Assembly (NCBI RefSeq): GCF_003151135.1
Contig: NZ_QEQK01000006.1
Coordinates: forward strand, 334 to 64,333
Direction: 5' to 3'
Length of the DNA: 64,000 bases
Source: Abyssibacter profundi
Lineage (GTDB): Bacteria > Pseudomonadota > Gammaproteobacteria > Nevskiales > OUC007
In this document: positions 35,301 to 43,598 of the stretch, in pieces
Numbering within the stretch: position 1 is the first letter of the stretch
How the letters are laid out: the number at the start of each line of letters is the position of its first letter
Made by a program: the position numbers and the translations under genes
The notes under the pieces: generated by a model
Told to the model about the DNA's origin: nothing
Seen by the model: the letters and a program-made list of their open reading frames with translations, nothing else
Database searches by the model: none

Positions 35301-36286
35301 TGGACGACGATCTCGTATTTGCAGACGACGACGAAGGGCTGGAGAGCAATGGCGAGGCCTTGCGCTGGCCGCTGCTCATCGTCGACGACGAAGAAGAAGT
35401 TCATGCGGTCACAAAGCTGGCGCTCAGCGGTTTCGAATTTGCCGGACGCGGTTTGGAATTCGTGTCGGCGCACTCGGCATCCGAAGCCCGCGAAGTGCTG
35501 CGCGAGCGCCGCGATATTGCGGTCATCCTGCTGGACGTGGTCATGGAGACGGACCATGCCGGTCTGGAGGTGGCCGATTTCGTGCGGAACGTGATCGAAA
35601 ATCGCTTCGCTCGCATCGTGCTGCGCACCGGCCAGCCGGGGCAGGCCCCCGAGCGCGAGGTCATCCGCCGCTATGACATTAACGACTACAAGGAAAAGAC
35701 CGAGCTGACAGCCAAGAAGCTGTTCACGGTGGTCTATACCGCCTTGCGGTCATACCGTGACCTGCTAGCGCTGGAGGCGAATCGCCGCGGGTTGCTGCAG
35801 GTGGTGCAGGCGTCGGCCAACCTGTTTCGAACCGAATCCGTGGAGCAGTTTGTTCAGGGCGTGCTGGAGCAGGTCGCCGCGCTGATCTACGAATCGGCCG
35901 ACATGCTGTATGTCAGCTCCAGTATCGCGACGGTTCGGGAAGGGACGAATGAGCGCATCGTTGCTGCAACAGGCCGATTTACCGACATGATCGGTCAGAA
36001 CCCGCGCGAATCCTTGGCGCATTTCGACTATCACAACTTAACGCTGGCATTGCGCAAACAGCGCAACATCGTCACGCCCGACCATTTTTCGGGTTACTTC
36101 GAATCGACGGGCGGCGGCCAGCACCTGTTGTACGTGTCGGGGCCGGCGACGATGTCACGCCCCGATCAGGAATTGATCGATATGTTCCTGCGCAGCGTTG
36201 CGCTGGCCTATGAGGCCATGCTGAATCGGATTAATACCGAAAAGGCTGGGGCGTCAGACGACAGCGCTGAGTCTGAATCGGACTAG
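35300..36286 (+). CDS. DUF3369 response regulator
   Basis: A 328-residue protein with an N-terminal receiver (Asp29-Asp30 in [10 protein letters not shown], phospho-Asp79 in VILLDVVME, Lys in [10 protein letters not shown]) and a C-terminal DUF3369 domain resembling a GAF-like ligand module rather than a DNA-binding domain. ATG at 35300 overlaps the kinase stop, so kinase and regulator are stoichiometric partners. DUF3369 regulators usually act as output or relay proteins for such kinases; no direct target is visible. Its stop codon shares CTAG with the convergent folD. Confidence 0.88.
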   Translation: MDDDLVFADDDEGLESNGEALRWPLLIVDDEEEVHAVTKLALSGFEFAGRGLEFVSAHSASEAREVLRERRDIAVILLDVVMETDHAGLEVADFVRNVIENRFARIVLRTGQPGQAPEREVIRRYDINDYKEKTELTAKKLFTVVYTALRSYRDLLALEANRRGLLQVVQASANLFRTESVEQFVQGVLEQVAALIYESADMLYVSSSIATVREGTNERIVAATGRFTDMIGQNPRESLAHFDYHNLTLALRKQRNIVTPDHFSGYFESTGGGQHLLYVSGPATMSRPDQELIDMFLRSVALAYEAMLNRINTEKAGASDDSAESESD

Positions 36287-37146
36287 TCGCCCGGCGACGC
36301 TCGCCGCTGCATTTCGAATGCGGTGAGCGTGTTGGCCATGAGCATGGCCACGGTCATCGGCCCCACACCGCCTGGCACCGGTGTAATCCACGCGGCGCGC
36401 TCCCTTGCAGCGTCGAACTCCACGTCGCCGACGAGCTTGCCGTCGTCACGGCGATTGATGCCCACATCGATGACCACGGCGCCCGGTTTGATCCACTCGC
36501 CGCGCACCAGGCCGGGTTTGCCCGCTGCGGCGATCACCAGGTCACCCCGCGCGACCTCTTCATCCAGACGCTCGGTGAAACGATGGGTGACGGTGACGGT
36601 GGCACCGGCCAGCAGCAGTTCCATGGCCATGGGGCGACCGACAATATTCGACGCCCCGACGATCACCGCGCGCTTGCCGCGCACGTCCAATCCGCTTTCC
36701 TCCAACAGCGTCATGACACCCAGTGGGGTGCAGGGGCGCAGCGCAGGAATGCGTTGGGCCAGACGGCCGATGTTGTAGGGATGAAAGCCATCGACATCCT
36801 TCGCAGGATGGATGCGCTCGATAATGGCCGTCGGGTCGATGTGCGCGGGCAGGGGCAACTGCACGAGGATGCCGTTGACCGAATCGTCGGCGTTCAGCCT
36901 GTCGATGTGCGCGAGCAACGCTTCCTGTGTGGTGTCAGCGGGAAGGTCCAGTCCCACCGAGCCAAAGTTGAGCTTCTCGCAGGTACGTCGCTTGGAGCCG
37001 ACATAGGTTTGCGAGGCCGGGTCGGCGCCCACCAGGACCACGGCGAGGCAGGGGCGGTCGTTCTCGGCGCGCGATGCCAGTGCGTTTCGAACGCGATCCA
37101 GCACGCGGTCGGCAATCGCGCGTCCGTCTATGAGTTGGGCTGTCAT
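36283..37146 (-). CDS. folD: Methylenetetrahydrofolate dehydrogenase/cyclohydrolase
   Basis: Bifunctional enzyme interconverting 5,10-methylene-, methenyl- and 10-formyl-THF. The start at 37146 gives 287 residues beginning [12 protein letters not shown]; the in-frame upstream stretch has no homology. Seen: [14 protein letters not shown] with catalytic Lys, GILVQLPLP, and the cofactor-binding region [14 protein letters not shown] plus [11 protein letters not shown]. The gene next to the tRNA-Pro that hosts the prophage. Confidence 0.96.
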   Translation of the reverse strand: MTAQLIDGRAIADRVLDRVRNALASRAENDRPCLAVVLVGADPASQTYVGSKRRTCEKLNFGSVGLDLPADTTQEALLAHIDRLNADDSVNGILVQLPLPAHIDPTAIIERIHPAKDVDGFHPYNIGRLAQRIPALRPCTPLGVMTLLEESGLDVRGKRAVIVGASNIVGRPMAMELLLAGATVTVTHRFTERLDEEVARGDLVIAAAGKPGLVRGEWIKPGAVVIDVGINRRDDGKLVGDVEFDAARERAAWITPVPGGVGPMTVAMLMANTLTAFEMQRRASPGD

Positions 37147-37399
37147 GCAGTCGGCAGGGGCTGATGGTGCAGCCAAAATTGTCGCATGCCCGTGGTGGCC
37201 GCGGCTATCTACCATGCCGCGATTCGACCCATCCCCAGACGGGCTGACCGATTGCCGGACGAACCTGCTACAATCCGCCGCCCGCGACGCCGGTACGGAG
37301 TCGATCCAGCCGCCGCGGGCCTGGAGCCTACCCATCAGTGGCCGGATCCAGATCGTTCACGAAGGGGTGTGTGGAATACCGCCTGTTTGTGGTCACCGT
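37147..37399. other. Gap between folD and tRNA-Pro
   Basis: No gene seen. It must hold the divergent folD and tRNA promoters. TACAAT at 37269-37274 is a good -10 candidate for the tRNA, with a poor -35 (TGACCG) about 18 bases upstream, implying a leader of roughly 120 bases. Confidence 0.4.
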
Positions 37400-37476
37400 C
37401 GGGGCGTAGCGCAGCCTGGTAGCGCATCTGCTTTGGGAGCAGAGGGTCGGGGGTTCAAATCCCTCCGCCCCGACCA
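37400..37476 (+). tRNA. tRNA-Pro (anticodon TGG), prophage insertion site
   Basis: A 77-base cloverleaf with acceptor arm CGGGGCG/CGCCCCG, anticodon stem TCTGC/GCAGA enclosing TTTGGGA (anticodon TGG), T-arm GGTTCAAATCC and encoded CCA at 37474-37476. Phage genes start right after it, and the integrase is only about 0.7 kb away, so its 3' part is the attachment site and the phage restores the tRNA end on integration. Confidence 0.96.
37437..37476 (+). other. Probable attL: tRNA-Pro 3' end used as integration core
   Basis: Integrase, excisionase and phage genes begin immediately to the right of this tRNA end, the standard arrangement for tyrosine recombinases that use tRNA 3' halves. No second copy of this segment occurs in the window, so attR lies beyond 64000. 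Exact core borders are inferred. Confidence 0.65.
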
Positions 37477-37529
37477 TTTTTTCAATGACTTGGAGTGGCT
37501 GGGGGCAAAGCGGGGGCAATGTGCTCCGC

Positions 37530-38171
37530 TCAGTGCCTCAAATGCCTCTTCGTGAGAGTGCCAATTTCGGCGATCGCCGCTTCGACATCTCTAGCGAACT
37601 GATCATCCACAGCCTCGGTCTCCGTCTCAGGCACAGTCACACCCCAAAGCCGTATCCGTCTGTTCGCATCTTGTTGCTCCCTAGTACGCAGGGCGACTGC
37701 ATTTTCCGGCGCGAGCGATGAGAGATACTGCGAGATCGCGTCACGCAGTTGAAACACACGGCGTCTCATAGCAGCTGCAGCACGTACGCATTCGTGACCC
37801 CAAAGGGCTTCGCATTCCACAGCTATAGAGTTGAACTCGGCGAAAGCTTCTTGAACCGGCTCCCATCTGTTTCGGTAGGCATGAGTGTAGCGTTCAAAAT
37901 TTCGTCGGCGCTCTTCCGCCCCTGCTGTCGGATAGTCTCCAGGGGGAAACTCCGAGACCGCGAACACCGGATGTCTGCATGTTTCAATTGCACCTTTGAG
38001 CCTAAACGTAGCCAGGTTAAGCTTTCTTGCGGCCTCAAAGTGAGCTTGGCCCGCGATCTCCGTGCGCCAAGTACTTAATCCGCAAAGCGCAGCGACTGCG
38101 GTCATGAAGGCGGCGAGACCGACGATGATGTCGCTGATGACAGCTACATGTTCGGCCAGCTCTACGCTCAT
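37530..38171 (-). CDS. Membrane-anchored protein of unknown function
   Basis: 213 residues, not recognised. One hydrophobic segment near residues 10-33 ([22 protein letters not shown]) precedes a long, helical, charged soluble part. It overlaps the integrase start by four bases (its ATG lies at the integrase stop), so both are on one transcript. Its position between attL and the integrase is typical of accessory (moron) genes carried at phage ends. Confidence 0.7.
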   Translation of the reverse strand: MSVELAEHVAVISDIIVGLAAFMTAVAALCGLSTWRTEIAGQAHFEAARKLNLATFRLKGAIETCRHPVFAVSEFPPGDYPTAGAEERRRNFERYTHAYRNRWEPVQEAFAEFNSIAVECEALWGHECVRAAAAMRRRVFQLRDAISQYLSSLAPENAVALRTREQQDANRRIRLWGVTVPETETEAVDDQFARDVEAAIAEIGTLTKRHLRH

Positions 38172-39292
38172 GCGTTCTTCTCGGCGGCAAGGAACGTCTC
38201 AACTTTTTCCATCTGCGCATCTCCATCCTGCCCCTCGATCCACGTCGCATAGACCTCAAAGAACACCTTGAGTGAGTGACCCATTTGCCTGGCCATCCAG
38301 GCGGGATTGGCGCCAGCCATGAGGCCGACCGTGGCGTAGGTGTGACGTGCGTTGTACGCGGGGCGATGTCGGATGCCCAGTGCCTTCAATGCGCGGGTGA
38401 ACGCTTTGCGCGGGGCTTTGTCGTCCTTGATGGGCTCGCCGGTGCCGGGGTGCAGAAACACGTGGTCGCCGGCGAGGTAGGTGCTGGCTTTCTGGCGTTC
38501 CAGCGCCGCCCGGGCTCGGGAGTTGAGGCGCACGTCGCGGACCTTGTTGGTTTTGGTTGCCTTGTCCTCGTGGGCCACATGCGCCCGTTCGATGCGGACC
38601 CGGTCGTTGAACAGATCGGCTTGCGGCCACCGTAGTGCGATGGCTTCACTGGGCCGCAGTCCTGAGTGGAACACCAGGTCGAAGTAGTTGTGCCACCCTG
38701 GCTCATGTTGCTCGAGGTATTCCAGGATCGCCGTCGCTTCCGCCTGGCTGAAGGGATCAGGTAGCGGTTTCTGCGGTTTGCTGAGTTTCAGCTTTGCACA
38801 GGGATTGGCGTCGATTAGCTCGGCCTCAATGGCGTGATCGAAGATCAGGCGGAGGCAGCTGATGACATTGTAGGCGCGCTTGGCTCCCCATTTTTTTGTG
38901 GCCACGACGCGTTTGATATCCAGTGTGGTGATGCTCTGGATCGGTCGGCCTCGGAATTCAGGCAACCAGGTGTAGTCGAGGAATCGGCGGTAGCCCAAGC
39001 GTGTGGACTTGGCCACGTGCGTGTGCAGTTCGTACCAGTCTTCGGCCACTGACTCGAAGAGGTCGGTCTTGTCCTCGATGGCGGCATCGTCGCCCTCAGG
39101 AAAGAACGTGGACCATCGGAACGTACCGGCCGCTATTGCTCGGAGGATCTCAGCGCGCAAACGCTCGGCGCCGTTGATGTTGGTCTTTGTGGGCGGCAGG
39201 TCCAGGCTGCGACGGCGGCGGCGCCCATCGAGCATGAAGACGATTCTTAGTCGCCCGCGGTGGATCTCGATGCCGGCAGGGAGTTTGCCCAT
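38168..39292 (-). CDS. int: Tyrosine-type phage integrase
   Basis: 374 residues. An N-terminal Arm-DNA-binding domain of the DUF3596-like type (IEIHRGRLRIVFMLDGRRRR), a SAM-like core-binding domain, and a catalytic domain with Arg213 (GLRPSEA), Lys near 250, Arg316-His317 (YNARHTYAT), His339 (MGHS) and the nucleophile Tyr348. The box II His is replaced (YNAR), as in many of this subfamily. It reads towards tRNA-Pro and overlaps the excisionase gene, whose product sets recombination direction. Confidence 0.95.
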   Translation of the reverse strand: MGKLPAGIEIHRGRLRIVFMLDGRRRRRSLDLPPTKTNINGAERLRAEILRAIAAGTFRWSTFFPEGDDAAIEDKTDLFESVAEDWYELHTHVAKSTRLGYRRFLDYTWLPEFRGRPIQSITTLDIKRVVATKKWGAKRAYNVISCLRLIFDHAIEAELIDANPCAKLKLSKPQKPLPDPFSQAEATAILEYLEQHEPGWHNYFDLVFHSGLRPSEAIALRWPQADLFNDRVRIERAHVAHEDKATKTNKVRDVRLNSRARAALERQKASTYLAGDHVFLHPGTGEPIKDDKAPRKAFTRALKALGIRHRPAYNARHTYATVGLMAGANPAWMARQMGHSLKVFFEVYATWIEGQDGDAQMEKVETFLAAEKNA

Positions 39293-39465
39293 TTGTTGTA
39301 TCCCCGGATGCTGTAGAGCACGTTTTTCCCATCGTAGCGGTATTGCTCACCCGCGCGCCAAACACCGCGCTCTCGCTTCCGCTGCATGGCCTTGACGGTC
39401 AAACCCGTGAGCTGCTCCAGCTTATGCGGTGTCACCCAGTCAATCGTCGGTGCTTCGCCAGTCAC
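39247..39465 (-). CDS. xis: Excisionase-like DNA-binding protein
   Basis: 72 residues, a small winged-helix protein of the type found just upstream of integrases (WVTPHKLEQLTGLTVKAMQRKRERGVW, then YRYDGKNVLYSIRGYNKW). It overlaps the integrase start by 46 bases, so both are translated from one mRNA. Such proteins bend attachment DNA and favour excision. Confidence 0.85.
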   Translation of the reverse strand: MTGEAPTIDWVTPHKLEQLTGLTVKAMQRKRERGVWRAGEQYRYDGKNVLYSIRGYNKWANSLPASRSTAGD

Positions 39466-39542
39466 CTCCCACCTCCTCGGAGATCATTTTCAGCGTGTCC
39501 GGTTTTGTTGCTGCAGTCCGTTATCAGCGGAGAGAGAACTGC

Positions 39543-39878
39543 ATGGAGCGATTGATGGCTGAGTTCACACGACGGATCGGGGATCACTGGCGTTGCACGA
39601 TCGAGGACTTGGGTGACTGGACGGACTACGCGGCGCGACTCCCGGACGTGGGCTGCATCGTTGAATTGCACACTGAAGACGGTGAGCGAGTCTTCTTTGA
39701 AGCCGAGCAGCTGGACGGCGAGCGCTTCTACGGGCGCGTGCTGGAGATCACAGACGCTCGCAATGATGAGGCACAACTCAACCGTTGCAGGGTTCAGCCG
39801 GTGGAGCTCGACCAGCGCCTGTGGGCGGCTGCGGACGCGATCATGGCGGTTACTTGGCCTAGTAGGGCGTGCGCGTAG
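39543..39878 (+). CDS. Small acidic phage protein, unknown
   Basis: 111 residues from ATG at 39543, which is preceded by GGAGAGAG. Not recognised. The start MERLMAEFTRRIGDHWRCTIEDLGDW is acidic and aromatic; no membrane segment. It is oriented opposite to its neighbours, xis and the KilA-N gene, so it would need its own promoter. Codon use looks genuine. Confidence 0.6.
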   Translation: MERLMAEFTRRIGDHWRCTIEDLGDWTDYAARLPDVGCIVELHTEDGERVFFEAEQLDGERFYGRVLEITDARNDEAQLNRCRVQPVELDQRLWAAADAIMAVTWPSRACA

Positions 39879-39964
39879 TGATGACGTCGTATCCCGAACG
39901 ACCGGCCCTGCGCCGGAACTCTCTGGTGTGCTCAGCGCTGCCCGGCAGGTCCTGCTAAACGCGA

Positions 39965-40546
39965 TCATTTATGGCGCTCCGCGAATCGTGCGATGGCTGC
40001 CAGCAGCCGAACGCATTCGTTTTGGATGGCCAGTAGCTGATCCGCGCTCACGCGCGTGCTTGAGTGAAGGTGGTCTGGCAGGGTGTCCCATGAGCAGATG
40101 AATTCATCATCTCCCAGCATGGTGCTGTGCTGCTTGCCCTCGTGATCCAGCGAAGTCAGCACGCGCAGGCTAAGCATGTCGGGCGGTTTGACGATGTGGT
40201 CGGCGGGCGCGGATTGGGCGGCTTGCGGTGCGTGCTGCTGCAGCGCGTCAAACGCGCGGATCACGTGCAGGTGAAACTTGGGGCTGATCCACATCGCGTA
40301 GGCGTAGACCAGTTCTTTGCAGGCGTACGTGCCGGCCCCGTGACCACCGCGCTTGGTAGCGATGGGGGCAGACGCCAAATCTGGCGTTTGCTCTACTTCC
40401 TTAATCAGGTCCTGCGTTTCTCGGTTGCGAATCCAACGGTTAGGGGTATTCCGTTCAGCGCCGCCGCTGGCCCGATGCAGGTCATTGAGAGAGAAGCGCC
40501 CGTCGCGGGCGCGAATGGTGCGTTCACCGATGGTGAGCTGTGTCAT
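39965..40546 (-). CDS. KilA-N domain antirepressor-type protein
   Basis: 193 residues from ATG at 40546 with AGGAGT upstream. The KilA-N DNA-binding domain covers about 1-100 (DGRFSLNDLHRASGG, NTPNRWIRN, AGTYACKELVYAYAMWISPKFHLHVIRAFD). The C-terminal half is helical and less conserved. Such proteins act as phage antirepressors or lysis-lysogeny switches. The mRNA leader contains complementary segments like those of C4-controlled antirepressors, so translation is likely under antisense control. Confidence 0.88.
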   Translation of the reverse strand: MTQLTIGERTIRARDGRFSLNDLHRASGGAERNTPNRWIRNRETQDLIKEVEQTPDLASAPIATKRGGHGAGTYACKELVYAYAMWISPKFHLHVIRAFDALQQHAPQAAQSAPADHIVKPPDMLSLRVLTSLDHEGKQHSTMLGDDEFICSWDTLPDHLHSSTRVSADQLLAIQNECVRLLAAIARFAERHK

Positions 40547-40560
40547 GGCGACTCCTAGTC

Positions 40561-40575
40561 GAGTTCTGAGAACTC
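40561..40575. promoter_or_regulatory. Perfect palindrome ahead of the KilA-N gene
   Basis: GAGTTCT-G-AGAACTC, a perfect 7-base-pair inverted repeat lying 15 bases before the KilA-N start, next to its ribosome binding site. It could be a repressor site or an RNA hairpin limiting ribosome access. Confidence 0.5.
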
Positions 40576-40606
40576 GCGGAGCCGCTACTACACAGCCCCG
40601 CGAGGT

Positions 40607-40766
40607 GGCCGGGAGGTTAGTAGCCGTGACTAGACGGTGGACTTCTTTCGCGCGAACGCGTGTTGTATCCGTCGCCCTCCCGGCCATAGTCGGACTAATC
40701 CGAATGCCGGGCACAAAAAAACCGCGTAGCTGTCGGGCGCGGGTGCCGCTAGTCATGGAGCTACTA
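40607..40766 (-). ncRNA. C4-like antisense leader of the KilA-N antirepressor (putative)
   Basis: Read leftward, the leader holds two segments that recur downstream in complementary form. TAGTAGC and TGACTAG (within 40749-40766) pair with the GCTACTA and CTAGTCA parts of 40618-40633; GGCCGGGAGG (40676-40685) pairs perfectly with CCTCCCGGCC (40607-40616). Between the halves is a terminator-like CCGCG...CGCGG followed by seven T. This is the plan of the P1/P7/P22-type C4 RNA, which pairs near the start of the antirepressor operon and blocks it. Borders are uncertain and the match to Rfam C4 (RF01695) is from memory. Confidence 0.55.
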
Positions 40767-40862
40767 CACTCCGTACGGCAAGCCTGCGCCGGCGCGCGCT
40801 GGGTTGTCAAGCACGGCGCCATGCGCCGTCTAACAACGGCATGGAGCTCGGCGCAAGCCTCG

Positions 40863-42377
40863 TTACACACTTCGCGTTCCATTCTGATCGCCTCCCTCAT
40901 GCCGAGCGTTTCCTAACGCTTCATCACCAAGCAGCGCGAGCCCGATGAAGTAGTGCGCGTCCTCGCGCCGTTTTTTGGTGACGTCGCCGGCCTGCATTTG
41001 CCTTGAGAACTCTGCTTGGTCGCAGGCCCGGTTCCCGGTGGCCTGGCACCAGTCCAGCCAGGCGTCGTAGGCGTCTGCGATGCGAGTAGATCCAGCCGGC
41101 GATAGCTCGCAGCGCTCGGCGATGAAGGTGCCGATGGCTTCGTCCAGCGTCATGCAGACGTCGGGTTGCGCATGCGCAACGGCCACGGCGGGCTCATCAT
41201 CGATGGCGAGGCGGCCGGTGGGGTGCGCTTTGAGCCACTCAACGATGGTGTCGAGCTGCTGGCCTGAAAGCTCCAGCTCCTTGAATCCGTCTACCTGCCA
41301 GCCCGGCGCGGTCACGCCTACGTGCGCTAGGGCACCGATCAGTCGCGCGAGCTGCTCCGTGGTGGTGACGCTTGCCCGGAAGTTGCGCGTGAGCGCGTTC
41401 CAGTCGGGCACAGGTTTCGCCGCGTTGCCGTGCGGCACAAAGTCAGTGCTGAACAGTTGACCGGTGGTCAAAGCGCAGTAGCTGTGCTCGTCCGCCGGCA
41501 TGCACAGTTGCTGCCGAATCTGCCGCAGCGTGGCGTTCATCTGTTCGCGCAGAGGGCGTAGCTGCTCGTTGGCCTGTCGCCTGGCCCTGTCGGAATCTTG
41601 CTCGGCCTGGGACTTGTTGCTCTGCTGGGGGCGATGCTCCCAGCGCTCGCCGACGAGCACGTAGTCAGGGTCCGCCGCATTGCGTGCGTGTTCCTCCTCG
41701 GCGGCCTTGGCACGCTCACGTGCTCGCTGCAGGCATTCGCGGAACCCTGCGCGGTCCAGCGTGTAGGGCGCTTTCCAATCGTGTCGGACCTGCTCGCCGC
41801 GTATCTGTTTGATGGCGTTGACAGCCAGGCTCTTGAACTCGGCATGCAGCGCATCGAGCGCGTCGGCCGCATCCACATCGGTGATGAGGCCGTCGGCCAC
41901 GAGCTGGCGGATGGGCTCGGCCATGCGGGCGATCTTCGCTCTTCGGCTCACCCAGGTCTTGGACTTGCCCAGCATCGCGGCTACACCACCTACGCCGAGC
42001 GGCGATCCGGTGTTCCCGGGCATTTCCACCAGCTCGCTGATGCCCTGGACCAGCTCGGCCGTGGAGAGGTTTTCGCGCTGGAGATTTTCGACGATCTGGA
42101 TCGCGGCCAGGCCGGCCCGGTTTGTCGATTCGATCACCGCAGCTTCGATGGTCGGCCAGCCCAGCAGTTTGTGCGCGCGATAGCGGCGCTCGCCGGCCAC
42201 AATCAGGTAGTGGTCTGCGCCGTCGGTGTTGGACTGAGGGTCCAGCCGGACGGTGATCGGCTGAATCAGGCCATTCAGGAGAATGCTGTCTGCCAGCTCC
42301 CGGATGTTCTCCTCGTCGAAGTGCTTGCGCGGCTGGTTTGGATCAGGCCGGATGTGGTCGAGCGGGATCTGGGTCAT
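40863..42377 (-). CDS. ParB/Spo0J-type nuclease-fold protein, lone
   Basis: 504 residues from ATG at 42377 with GGAGA upstream; an earlier TTG in the same frame lies inside the operator region and is less likely. The N-terminal ParB/Srx domain (PLDHIRPDPNQPRKHFDEENIRELADSI, then VAGERRYRAHKLLGW) is followed by the KorB-type helix-turn-helix (GVAAMLGKSKTWVSRRAKIARM). The C-terminal half is unrelated and helical. No ParA is nearby. In phages such proteins may act as regulators or nucleases rather than in partition. Divergent from the toxin-antitoxin pair across shared operators. Confidence 0.88.
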   Translation of the reverse strand: MTQIPLDHIRPDPNQPRKHFDEENIRELADSILLNGLIQPITVRLDPQSNTDGADHYLIVAGERRYRAHKLLGWPTIEAAVIESTNRAGLAAIQIVENLQRENLSTAELVQGISELVEMPGNTGSPLGVGGVAAMLGKSKTWVSRRAKIARMAEPIRQLVADGLITDVDAADALDALHAEFKSLAVNAIKQIRGEQVRHDWKAPYTLDRAGFRECLQRARERAKAAEEEHARNAADPDYVLVGERWEHRPQQSNKSQAEQDSDRARRQANEQLRPLREQMNATLRQIRQQLCMPADEHSYCALTTGQLFSTDFVPHGNAAKPVPDWNALTRNFRASVTTTEQLARLIGALAHVGVTAPGWQVDGFKELELSGQQLDTIVEWLKAHPTGRLAIDDEPAVAVAHAQPDVCMTLDEAIGTFIAERCELSPAGSTRIADAYDAWLDWCQATGNRACDQAEFSRQMQAGDVTKKRREDAHYFIGLALLGDEALGNARHEGGDQNGTRSV

Positions 42378-42405
42378 GCGGCTATCTCCGCTTGTCGGGG
42401 CGTGT

Positions 42406-42451
42406 GTTGTCTCCGTTGACAACAAATACCAGTGTTGTCATAATTGACAAC
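42406..42451. promoter_or_regulatory. Two identical palindromic operators, GTTGTC-N6-GACAAC
   Basis: The first copy is at 42406-42423 and the second at 42434-42451, 28 bases centre to centre. Each is a perfect 6+6 dyad with a 6-base spacer. They cover the -35 and the region between the -10 and the start codon of the toxin gene, and lie ahead of the divergent ParB-like gene. The natural candidate for the bound protein is the antitoxin (autoregulation) or the toxin-antitoxin complex. Confidence 0.78.
42416..42444 (+). promoter_or_regulatory. Near-consensus sigma-70 promoter of the toxin-antitoxin pair
   Basis: TTGACA (42416-42421), a 17-base spacer, then CATAAT (42439-42444): a full -35 match and five of six in the -10. 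The start would fall near 42451, directly at the ATG at 42452, implying a leaderless mRNA. Both elements overlap the two palindromic operators, so the bound protein should block RNA polymerase. Confidence 0.7.
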
Positions 42452-42733
42452 ATGAAAGCCGAAGCCGTCATCAACCGCCGCATCACTCTCAGCGCCAACG
42501 CGTTCGCAGAGGTGGTGATCTGGAAGCTGGCGACTCCGGTGCCGGGCTCGGACCATCTGTTCAAGTTCCGGCTGGCGTACGTGATGGATGGCGCCTGCGT
42601 GCTGCGCTTCGATAACGAGGCCGGCAAGGGCGGGCACATTCACGAGCACGGTGAGGAACGCGACTACGCGTTCACCTCGCCCGAGCAGCTGCTCATCGAT
42701 TTCTTCGCAGCCATCGACAACCTGGAGGGCTGA
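42452..42733 (+). CDS. TumE-family toxin (DUF6516-like)
   Basis: 93 residues, MKAEAVINRRITLSANAFAEVVIW onward, with the pattern H-L-F-K-F-R-L-A-Y and GKGGHIHEHGEERDYAFTS, which fits the small TumE-type toxins paired with TumA antitoxins. Its role is presumed growth inhibition; the target is not established to my knowledge. There is no Shine-Dalgarno and the promoter's start site coincides with the ATG. One base separates it from the antitoxin gene. Confidence 0.75.
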   Translation: MKAEAVINRRITLSANAFAEVVIWKLATPVPGSDHLFKFRLAYVMDGACVLRFDNEAGKGGHIHEHGEERDYAFTSPEQLLIDFFAAIDNLEG

Positions 42734-42734
42734 T

Positions 42735-43085
42735 ATGGCAACGCTGACCCTGACCGTGCAGACCACGGAGCAATTCAAGGCGAGCGCGCTGTCGGCGTTG
42801 AACGCCGGTGGTGATGGCGGCGATGCGGTGCATGCCTTTGCCAGCGCGGAGCTGCTGTTTGACCTGCTCACCACCAACCGGCTGGGCGTGCTGCGTGCCT
42901 TGTGCGGCGTAGGCGCTATCGGGCTGCGCGAGCTGGCTCGGCGCGTGGAGCGTGATCCCACAGGGGTGCTGCGGGATGTCAAGGCACTCACCGATGCCGG
43001 GGTGCTGCGACGAAGTGAGGACGGCAAGGTCTCGCTGGGCTTCGACGCCGTACACGTGGATTGCACGCTGGAGGCTGCGGCGTAG
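42735..43085 (+). CDS. TumA-type antitoxin, winged-helix DNA-binding protein
   Basis: 116 residues. The C-terminal half is a MarR/ArsR-like winged helix (NRLGVLRALCGVGAIGLRELARRVERDPTGVLRDVKALTDAGVLRRSEDG) of the HVO_A0114 type that accompanies TumE toxins. It should neutralise the toxin and bind the two GTTGTC-N6-GACAAC operators. Start is ATG at 42735, one base after the toxin stop codon. Confidence 0.78.
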   Translation: MATLTLTVQTTEQFKASALSALNAGGDGGDAVHAFASAELLFDLLTTNRLGVLRALCGVGAIGLRELARRVERDPTGVLRDVKALTDAGVLRRSEDGKVSLGFDAVHVDCTLEAAA

Positions 43086-43089
43086 GGCA

Positions 43090-43398
43090 TCACGCCACGC
43101 TCTCCTTATCCAGGGGGAGTTCGCCTGGATGTTCGAGGTAGCGGGCATCGGGTGCCGCTGTGGCGTGTAGCTGGCCCTTGTCCAGCTGGTACACGCAGTG
43201 ATTGTGGGTGCAGGCTTGCACGCCCAAGGTGCGCATGCGCGCGCGGATGGCCGAGTGCAGGGTTTTTGCCTGGTCGGCGCTGCGCCGCGCCTGAATGGCG
43301 ACCGCGTCTGCGTGTTCGGCGTCAGCCTGTGCTTGGCGCTGCATGCGCACCCAAGCGTCAATGAGGTCCGGGAGTTCAGCTTGCTCGGGATTGATCAT
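43090..43398 (-). CDS. Small phage protein, unknown
   Basis: 102 residues from ATG at 43398. A central helical, Ala/Gln/Arg-rich stretch (QRQAQADAEHADAVAIQARRSADQAKTLHSAIRARM) predicts a coiled coil. Last gene of a five-gene leftward unit whose members overlap by ATGA; its start lies in the stop of the next gene up. No function assigned. Confidence 0.62.
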   Translation of the reverse strand: MINPEQAELPDLIDAWVRMQRQAQADAEHADAVAIQARRSADQAKTLHSAIRARMRTLGVQACTHNHCVYQLDKGQLHATAAPDARYLEHPGELPLDKESVA

Positions 43399-43598
43399 GA
43401 TTGCTCCGGGTGGTCGCCGGCGATCGCGGCGGTGGCCACGGCCTCCAGCTGGTAGCGCGGCAGGGTGACGGTCACCAGATCGTCTCGGCTGTCGGTGAGC
43501 GAGACAGCCTGCGAGATTTGTTCGATGGCCCGGCGCACGGGCAGGCAAGCTGCAGGCGGGGCGCCGGCGGGCAGGGGGAATAGAGCGGTCTGTTTCAT
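43395..43598 (-). CDS. Small phage protein, unknown
   Basis: 67 residues, not recognised. Overlaps the genes on either side by four bases (ATGA junctions). Contains the segment LPRYQLEAVATAAIAGD, probably a short helix. Kept because coupling to its neighbours and codon use support it. Confidence 0.58.
   Translation of the reverse strand: MKQTALFPLPAGAPPAACLPVRRAIEQISQAVSLTDSRDDLVTVTLPRYQLEAVATAAIAGDHPEQS

Noticed and set aside
42735-43085. Antitoxin gene as a plain MarR regulator
   Set aside because: It lies one base after the TumE-like toxin and shares its operators, so the toxin-antitoxin reading is favoured.
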